Origin: Kitasatospora sp. MAA19
GTDB taxonomy: Bacteria; Actinomycetota; Actinomycetes; Streptomycetales; Streptomycetaceae
Direction of reading: 5' to 3'
DNA: 64,000 bases
Assembly (NCBI RefSeq): GCF_029894125.1
Contig: NZ_JARXYZ010000008.1
Location: forward strand, 186,001 to 250,000
Shown: one piece after another, positions 58,336 to 64,000 of the stretch
Numbering within the stretch: the first letter of the stretch is position 1
Layout of the letters: each line of letters begins with the position of its first letter
The notes under the pieces: generated by a model
Told to the model about the DNA's origin: nothing
The model's input: only the letters and a program-made list of their open reading frames with translations
Databases searched by the model: none
Made by a program: the position numbers and the translations under genes

Positions 58336-61300
58336 GAAGTCCCGCGCCGCGGACAGCTCGTAGGCCCGGTCCGGCTCGCTGAGCGCGGCCAGCACCTCGA
58401 ACCGCCGGTGCCACTGCCCGACCGACCAGGCGAGCCCGGCCGCCAGGCCCTCCGGAGTGGCGGCGTGCAGCAGCCCGGGCACCGGCGGGAGCTCGAACTC
58501 GTCGTCCTCGTCGGCGGCTTCGGCCGCGTCCGGGTCGTAGGGCGCCTCCGGGGCGTCCGCCTCGACGTCCCACCGCCAGTCCACCGCGGCCTCGCCGCCG
58601 TCCGGACCGACCACGAGCAGCTCCTCGTGCTCCTCGTAGGCGACCGGGCAGCCGGGCAGCAGCTCCCTGACCACCGCGGGGACCCGGTGTAGCACGCCCT
58701 CGGAGAGCACCCGCCCTCCGGCCACCTCGCTGGCGAGCGAGACGTGCAGCCGCTCGGCGAGGTCGGCGGCGAGCGCCGGGGCGACCGGCAGTAGCGGGTA
58801 CGGGTGCAACAGCTGGACCAGGTCGGGGGCGTCGGCGACGACCGCCTCGGTGGCGTCGACGATCACCGTGTGGGCCGGCCGGCGGCCGGTGTCCGGGTCG
58901 AGCGGCGGCAGCGCCCGCACCACGTCGAGCGGATCGATCCGCTCGATCTCGACCCGGGCCAACGCGCTGTGGACGCCGTGCAGTTGACGGTGGCCGATCG
59001 CGGAGGCCGGGTCGGTGAGCCGGTCCAGCACCTCGTCCGGGCCGTGCGGTTCGGCGAGCAGCGCGGCCAGCGTGGTGCGCACCCCGAGCGCGTGCAGGAA
59101 CTGCTCGTCCAGGGTTGTCCGGGCCTCGTCGTAGAGGCCGCGCAGCAGCGGGTCGGCCCCGGCGGCGCGCAGCCCGGCGGGCTCGCGGCCGTCCAGCACC
59201 GGGTGGTCGCGCAGCCACCAGGCGGTGTACGGCGGCAGGTCGGCGTAGGAGCCGTCCGGCAGCAGGGTGCGGACGGGGTTGACCACGGCGTCCCGGTACG
59301 GCGGGCGGGCGAGCGCGGCCAGCGCCTCCGGCCAGGCGTCGTCGTCGACCAGGTCGAGGTCGCGGACGGCCAGCAGTTCGGCGGCCACCGGCGGGACGCC
59401 CGAAACGTCGTCGGCGTGCAGGGTTTCGAGCGCGTCCTCGGCCCATTCGGCGAGGCCGTCGGGCGCCTCGTCGAGCAGGCCGGTGGGCAGGCCGCCGGCC
59501 GCGCGGTCGGCGGGCGCGGTGGGGTCGAGCCGCTCCAGGTCGTCCGGGTCGAGCACCACGTCCTCGGCGCGGACCAGGACGAAGTCGGCGAGCACGCCGA
59601 CGGCGGTGAGCACGTCGGGGCCCCAGCGCTCCAGCAGTTCGTCGTCCACCCAGCCGGCGTCCTCCTCGCGGGCGAGGGCCGCGAGCGGGCTGCCGGGGAG
59701 CAGGAGTTCGCCGGCGCGGGCGGGCTCGCCCTCGTCGTCGAGCAGGGCCAGCCGGGCCAGCCACGGGTGCTCGCCGACGGCCGGGGCGGCGGCCTTGACC
59801 AACGCCAGGACGGCATCGCCCAGTTCGAGCGCGGCGTCCGGGTCGTCCTCGGCCACCTCGTAGGAGCGGGCGACGGCGGCCCGCACCTCGGGGGTGTCGA
59901 GCACCCCGGCCGGGGTGGCGGTGCCGGCGCCGAGCTTGGCGAGCAGCGGGTGGGCGGCCTCGGGGTGGGCGAGCCGCAGGTCGAGGGCGGCGAGCGCGTC
60001 GGCCAGCGACTCGGGGTAGCCGGGGAAGGCCGCCCAGTCGGCGTCCTCGGAGGGCAGCAGGACGCGCCGGGGCCCGGTGACGGTCCGGCCGTCGGCGAGC
60101 GGGACGGGCAACGCGCCGAGCGCCTCCGGGTCGGCGGCGCCGAGCGCCGCGTACAGGTTGCGCCACCAGGCGGGTTCCCGGTCGAGGCCGCCGAGCTGGT
60201 CGACGACCTCGGCCAGCGGCACCCGGCGCACGTTCAGCACCCGCAGCTCGGTGCGGCGTTCCAGGCCGGCCGGCAGCAGCCCGGGGAAGATCGGCGCGAG
60301 CGCCTCGACCACCGAGCCGTCGGCGCCCTCCAGCAGGGTGGCGTCCCGGGGCCGCAGCGCGGGCGTGCCCTCCTCGACCGGCGCCGGGTGCGGCAGGAAC
60401 GGCGTGCCGGGCAGCCGGGAGAGCACGGCCGCGCGCAGGGCGTTGTCGAGCGCGCCCTGGCCGAGCGGCCCGGGGACGAGCCCGAGCGAGCCGAGGTCGG
60501 CGCCGCGGGCCCGCAGCAGGTCGGCGTAGCTGTCGGCGGCGCGCTCGGTGAGGAAGTCGGCGAGCGGGCCGGGGGCGACGTGCCGGCGGGTGGAGTCCAG
60601 CGGGTAGGAGGCGATGAGCAGCGCGGGCAGCCCGATCGGCTCGTCGCTGGGGGTGGGCGCGTGCAGCACGGGGGCGATGCCGGGCGGCTGCGGGGCGCCG
60701 TCGGCGGCGACCGGGACGGCCCAGGTGACGGTCCAGTACGGGCGGGCGCGCTCCTCGGTGGGTCGGTCGGCGAGCAGGTCGGCGTCCAGGGTGCCGGTGG
60801 CCCCCGCGGTCTGCCAGACGGTCCGCCGCGGCTGCCCGTCCCCGTCGTCGGTGACGGCGACCTCGGTGACGCCGTCCGGGCGGGGCTCGGCGGCGGCGCG
60901 GGTGAGCGTCCGGGTGCCCTCCGGGGTCTCCACCACGACCTCGGCGAGGCCGGGCAGGGTGAGCAGCAGCGCGTCGTCGATGCCGGCCAGCAGACGGCGG
61001 GTCAGGTCCTCGGCGGCGGCGTCCCGCAGCGGCAGCACGACCACCGTGTCGTAACCGGCGGGGGCCGGGCCCTCGGCGGCGAACGGCAGCCGCAGCAGCG
61101 GCACGTGGCCGTCCCGGCGGCGCAGTTCCTCGGCCAGCGCGGGCTGCGCGGCGGCCAGCGAGCGGGCCTCGCCGAGTGACCAGCGCACCCCGCCGGCGGC
61201 GCCGAGCACGGCGGGCTCGTCGGTGACGGCGAGGACGGCGGCGAAGCCGACGCCGAACCGGCCGACGGCGGGCGTCTCGCCGCGCTTGGAGGAGGCGCGC

Positions 61301-61623
61301 AGGGTGGACAGCGACTCGACGGCGGCCGCGTCCAACGGGGCGCCGGTGTTGGCGGCCGCGAGGACGCCGTCGGCGAGGGTGAGCCGCAGCCGCCCGGGCC
61401 CGTGGCCGGCCCGGACCGCCGCGTCGGCCGCGTTCTGCGCCAACTCGACGACCAGGCGGTCGCGGTAGCCGCCGAGCGCGAGTTCCTCCTCGGCGTTGGC
61501 GTCCTCCCGGAACCGGGCCGGCGAGGCGGCCCAGGCGTCGAGCACCCGCCGGCGCAGCGCGGCGCTCCCGAAGGGGTCCGCGAGGTGCTCGTCCGTGCCG
61601 CTGCCGATGATCCGAGGTTCCAC
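58327..61623 (-). CDS. Large GHKL ATPase, sacsin/Hsp90-like N-terminal domain protein
   Basis: 1098 residues. The N-terminal GHKL fold has N-box VVELAQNAADAA, ADGVLAAANTGAPLDAAAVESL, SKRGETPAVGRFGVGFAAV (G2) and a later Hsp90-like layout. The rest is long, Leu/Ala/Asp-rich and without known domains; it is commonly annotated in streptomycetes as a sacsin-like or Hsp90-like ATP-binding protein. Possible chaperone-like role; no substrate is known. GTG at 61623 (VEPRIIGSGTDEHLADPFG) matches the family start; upstream ATG at 61668 is an alternative. Confidence 0.88.
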   Translation of the reverse strand: MEPRIIGSGTDEHLADPFGSAALRRRVLDAWAASPARFREDANAEEELALGGYRDRLVVELAQNAADAAVRAGHGPGRLRLTLADGVLAAANTGAPLDAAAVESLSTLRASSKRGETPAVGRFGVGFAAVLAVTDEPAVLGAAGGVRWSLGEARSLAAAQPALAEELRRRDGHVPLLRLPFAAEGPAPAGYDTVVVLPLRDAAAEDLTRRLLAGIDDALLLTLPGLAEVVVETPEGTRTLTRAAAEPRPDGVTEVAVTDDGDGQPRRTVWQTAGATGTLDADLLADRPTEERARPYWTVTWAVPVAADGAPQPPGIAPVLHAPTPSDEPIGLPALLIASYPLDSTRRHVAPGPLADFLTERAADSYADLLRARGADLGSLGLVPGPLGQGALDNALRAAVLSRLPGTPFLPHPAPVEEGTPALRPRDATLLEGADGSVVEALAPIFPGLLPAGLERRTELRVLNVRRVPLAEVVDQLGGLDREPAWWRNLYAALGAADPEALGALPVPLADGRTVTGPRRVLLPSEDADWAAFPGYPESLADALAALDLRLAHPEAAHPLLAKLGAGTATPAGVLDTPEVRAAVARSYEVAEDDPDAALELGDAVLALVKAAAPAVGEHPWLARLALLDDEGEPARAGELLLPGSPLAALAREEDAGWVDDELLERWGPDVLTAVGVLADFVLVRAEDVVLDPDDLERLDPTAPADRAAGGLPTGLLDEAPDGLAEWAEDALETLHADDVSGVPPVAAELLAVRDLDLVDDDAWPEALAALARPPYRDAVVNPVRTLLPDGSYADLPPYTAWWLRDHPVLDGREPAGLRAAGADPLLRGLYDEARTTLDEQFLHALGVRTTLAALLAEPHGPDEVLDRLTDPASAIGHRQLHGVHSALARVEIERIDPLDVVRALPPLDPDTGRRPAHTVIVDATEAVVADAPDLVQLLHPYPLLPVAPALAADLAERLHVSLASEVAGGRVLSEGVLHRVPAVVRELLPGCPVAYEEHEELLVVGPDGGEAAVDWRWDVEADAPEAPYDPDAAEAADEDDEFELPPVPGLLHAATPEGLAAGLAWSVGQWHRRFEVLAALSEPDRAYELSAARDFEG

Positions 61624-61735
61624 TGGACCTGCCGCCTTCCGCCGCCCTGTACTTCGTACGGTGGGCATTCTCCCCCGCCCCGGCCGCTGCTCCGGACCGC
61701 GCCCCCGTCCTGGGGTCCGTCTGCACGAACGCCGC

Positions 61736-61766
61736 GGCCCGCTCCACCGGTTCGGTGGAGCGGGCC
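61736..61766 (-). terminator. Terminator of DUF3027 gene
   Basis: 13-bp stem GGCCCGCTCCACC / GGTGGAGCGGGCC with a 5-nt loop, 15 bp beyond the stop. Confidence 0.88.
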
Positions 61767-61780
61767 CCGGGCCCGAACGA

Positions 61781-62674
61781 TCAGGAGTGGCCGAGCTCCT
61801 CGGCCGGGGCGTCCGGCTCGACCGAGCCGGAGGTGCGGTCGGGGTGCAGCTGCAGCGGCTCGACCACCAGCTCGTCCAGGATCAGCTCGGACGGCGCCGG
61901 CGGGGCCGGGATGACGGCCGCCTCGGAGTGCCCCCCGCAGCCGTACGCGAAGGAGACGATCTGCCCGTCCGCCGGGCCGAACTCGTTGCCGCACACGCCG
62001 AAGGCCTGCCCGAGCGAGCCGCCGATCGGGATCAGGAAGCCGCAGCTGCCGCACGCGGCGGGCGCGGCCTGCGCCATCGGGGTCTGCGGGCCGTGGGACT
62101 TCTCCCAGCGGTCGGCGGCCAGGTGCAGGCCGAGCCTGGAGAGCACCCGGCTGCGGCCCATGCCGAGTTCCTCGGCGACGGCGTTGATCTGGGCGCGGGC
62201 CGGGGCGGGCTGGACGCCCGGGTCGGAGACGACCACGTCCTCCTCGGCGGCGAGGGCGACCGCGGAGTTCGGGGCGAGCTCGTCGTCGCCGCTCCAGCCG
62301 GGCTCCAGGCGCTCGTCGTCGGCGCCGGTGGGCAGCAGGTCACCGGGGCCCATGTCGCCGGGGCGCAGCCGCTCGCTCCACGGCACCCACTCGGGGGCGA
62401 GGACGGCGTCGGGGCCGGGCAGCAGGACGACCTCGTCGAGGGTGACGTTCTTGGCGCGCGGGGCGCGGGCGACGGTGACCGCCCAGTGCCAGCCGCGGTA
62501 GGCGGCGTCCAGGCACTCGAAGGTGTGGGTGACGACGCGGTCGGCGTCCGCCTGGGCACCGAGATGTGGACCGACGGTCTCCGGCCCGACGGCCTCCTCG
62601 GCCGCTTTCCGTGCGAGTTCGACGGCCTCGGCACAGAGCCGATCAGGGGTACGGCTTCGCATCGCAGCACTCAC
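61781..62674 (-). CDS. DUF3027-domain protein with zinc-binding-like cysteines
   Basis: 297 residues. GWHWAVTVARAPRAKNVTLDEVVLLPG, then HLAADRWEKSHGPQTPM and the Cys cluster CGSCGFLIPIGGSLGQAFGVC ... YGCGGHSEAAV match DUF3027 of actinobacteria. The Cys/His set suggests zinc binding. GTG at 62674 follows GGGAGAG; an ATG 12 bases further (62662) is possible. Function unknown. Confidence 0.9.
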   Translation of the reverse strand: MSAAMRSRTPDRLCAEAVELARKAAEEAVGPETVGPHLGAQADADRVVTHTFECLDAAYRGWHWAVTVARAPRAKNVTLDEVVLLPGPDAVLAPEWVPWSERLRPGDMGPGDLLPTGADDERLEPGWSGDDELAPNSAVALAAEEDVVVSDPGVQPAPARAQINAVAEELGMGRSRVLSRLGLHLAADRWEKSHGPQTPMAQAAPAACGSCGFLIPIGGSLGQAFGVCGNEFGPADGQIVSFAYGCGGHSEAAVIPAPPAPSELILDELVVEPLQLHPDRTSGSVEPDAPAEELGHS

Positions 62675-62960
62675 GGCGTCGATTCTCTCCCAGTTCTTCT
62701 GTCGCCCACGGCGTGTTGCCTGTTCCGTCGCGGATCGGTAGTCCCTTGTCCATTCTGCGCGACCGGGGGCCGTCGCGGATACCGGCCGCGCCGCTCGTCC
62801 GGACCTGCCCGGCGCCCCGGCGCTCGGCGCACGGCCTCCGGGCAGGCTACCCGCCGGTCGGCGCCCCAGCACAGTCCGGGGCGGCAGCAGCCGTTCCAGG
62901 GCCGCGCCGAGCGGGGTCGAATCCCGCGTCACTGTGGCGATTCTGGGGCAGGATGGGCAT

Positions 62961-64000
62961 GTGGCGGACGAGAACCCGTCGCAGCACGCACTGCGCCCCT
63001 CGCAGGCCGGCAGCCCCGACGAGGCGGATGCCGCGCCGCGACAGCAGTCTCCGGTCCCCGCTGCGGGCGAACCGCAGCCGGTGGGCGATCCCGGGCCGCC
63101 CGCCTCCCCGGTGAGCCTCATGAAAGCCGACCCCGAACCCGGCCTCCTGGACGAGGACGACGAGGACCTCGCCGAGGAGCCCCCCGAGCCGAGCCGCAAC
63201 CTCCTGGTCCGCACCGCCTCCGCCGCCGGCGCCCGGACCGGCCGGGTGGTGCACGGCACCGGCCGCCGGATCCGCAAGGCCACCTCCGCGGAGGGCGCGG
63301 GCGAGTCCGGCCTGGCGAAGCTGATCGAGCTGCACGCGCTGAACTCCTTCGGCGACATGCTGATCACCATCGCGCTGGCCTCGACCATCTTCTTCTCCGT
63401 GCCCACCGGCGAGGCCCGCGGCCGGGTGTCGCTCTACCTGCTGATCACGATGGCCCCGTTCGCCCTCCTGGCCCCGGTCATCGGCCCGCTGCTGGACCGC
63501 CTGCCGCACGGCCGCCGGGCGGCGATGGCGATGTCGATGCTGGCCCGGGCAGTGCTGGCCTGGACGATGGCCGGGGTGATCGCGGGCGGCGGCCTGGCGC
63601 TCTACCCGGAGGCGCTGGGCGTGCTGGTGGCGTCCAAGGCGTACGGGGTGGTGCGCAGCGTGGTGGTGCCGCGGCTGCTGCCGAGCCGGCTGTCGCTGGT
63701 GAAGGCGAACTCGCGGGTCACCCTGGCCGGGCTGCTGGCCACCGGGGTGGCGGCCGGGGTGGGCGGCCTCCTGCACCTGATCGGGCCGGGCTGGCCGCTG
63801 CGCGGCGCGTTCCTGGTCTTCGTGATCGGCACCCTGATGGCCTTCCACCTGCCGCACGCGGTGGACTCCGCGAAGGGCGAGCAGCGGGCCGTCCTGCACG
63901 CCGAGGTGCACGGCGGGCCGGCGCGGGAGGGCACCAGGACGCCGAAGGCCTCGCTGCGCACGGTCGGCCCGTCGGTGATCCTGGCGCTGCGGGCGATGTC
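62961..64000 (+). CDS. MFS transporter, 3' end outside window
   Basis: 347 residues visible; the frame is open to the window end. The long acidic, Pro-rich N-terminus (about 105 residues) precedes the first helix: LHALNSFGDMLITIALASTIF. Then LYLLITMAPFALLAPVIGPLLDRLPHGRR (split at the helix end) carries the MFS inter-helix motif. Streptomycete MFS with this N-terminus lies beside a DUF3027 gene, divergently transcribed as here. GTG at 62961 preceded by CAGGAT and 6 bases, so possibly leaderless. Substrate unknown. Confidence 0.87.
   Translation, partial: MADENPSQHALRPSQAGSPDEADAAPRQQSPVPAAGEPQPVGDPGPPASPVSLMKADPEPGLLDEDDEDLAEEPPEPSRNLLVRTASAAGARTGRVVHGTGRRIRKATSAEGAGESGLAKLIELHALNSFGDMLITIALASTIFFSVPTGEARGRVSLYLLITMAPFALLAPVIGPLLDRLPHGRRAAMAMSMLARAVLAWTMAGVIAGGGLALYPEALGVLVASKAYGVVRSVVVPRLLPSRLSLVKANSRVTLAGLLATGVAAGVGGLLHLIGPGWPLRGAFLVFVIGTLMAFHLPHAVDSAKGEQRAVLHAEVHGGPAREGTRTPKASLRTVGPSVILALRAM

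Noticed and set aside
58804..61179. Long + strand open frame opposite the GHKL protein
   Set aside because: No domain; the minus-strand frame has the GHKL motifs.

Overview
The window is chromosomal DNA of a very high-GC actinomycete of the Streptomyces/Kitasatospora group. Evidence: strong GC3 bias, frequent GTG/TTG starts, leaderless promoters, paired XRE/DUF397 genes, a DmdR1-type iron regulator, an SCO4402-type protein beside purU, DUF2530, DUF3027, and several actinomycete RiPP/TIR gene families. No rRNA, tRNA, CRISPR array, transposase or integrase was recognised.

Layout. 1-15.2 kb is mostly housekeeping or regulatory: the 3' part of a GlxA/AraC regulator, an HATPase, an ECF-like sigma factor with a zinc-finger/MDMPI anti-sigma partner, purU, an SCO4402-type gene, a solute-binding lipoprotein, a membrane-anchored Gln/Pro-rich protein, a TPR-type regulator, a Prim-Pol-like gene, dmdR1, a SIS protein, a DUF4231 (SLATT-like) membrane protein and an alpha/beta hydrolase. 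15.2-16.2 kb is a hydroxyacid dehydrogenase. 16.3-21.7 kb is an fxsC-fxsT pair. 21.9-23.9 kb is a small-protein/HATPase operon divergent from an XRE/DUF397 pair. 23.9-28.7 kb looks like a decay zone (frameshifted P450, remnants of VOC and PPOX-like genes) mixed with intact DDN, phosphotransferase and padR-DUF1048-DUF1048 genes.

The most notable stretch is 28.7-40.8 kb. Two FxSxx-COOH (three-residue cyclophane) RiPP loci lie tandemly on the minus strand. Locus 1 is fxsA, a fused radical-SAM/SPASM-HExxH fxsB, and an AAC(3)-like acetyltransferase. Locus 2 is a variant fxsA whose FxS motif is followed by four residues, then fxsC (TIR-like), fxsT (P-loop/TIR/NB-ARC/TPR), a stand-alone radical SAM maturase and a separate HExxH protein. 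The expected logic is precursor, cyclophane formation, HExxH-dependent modification, and (in locus 2 and the separate fxsC-fxsT pair) a NLR-like signalling ATPase with TIR partner. The biological output is unknown.

41-64 kb returns to core genes: pdxH, citrate synthase, serC, thpR, GNAT, marR-MFS, VOC, MHYT, hypX, a second DUF4231 protein, a frameshifted VOC gene, an NCS2 purine permease, DUF2530, a CtpE-like P-type ATPase, a giant GHKL/sacsin-like protein, DUF3027 and the 5' part of an MFS transporter. Strong GC-rich hairpins mark most transcription-unit ends. All calls come from reading the sequence; no database search was run.
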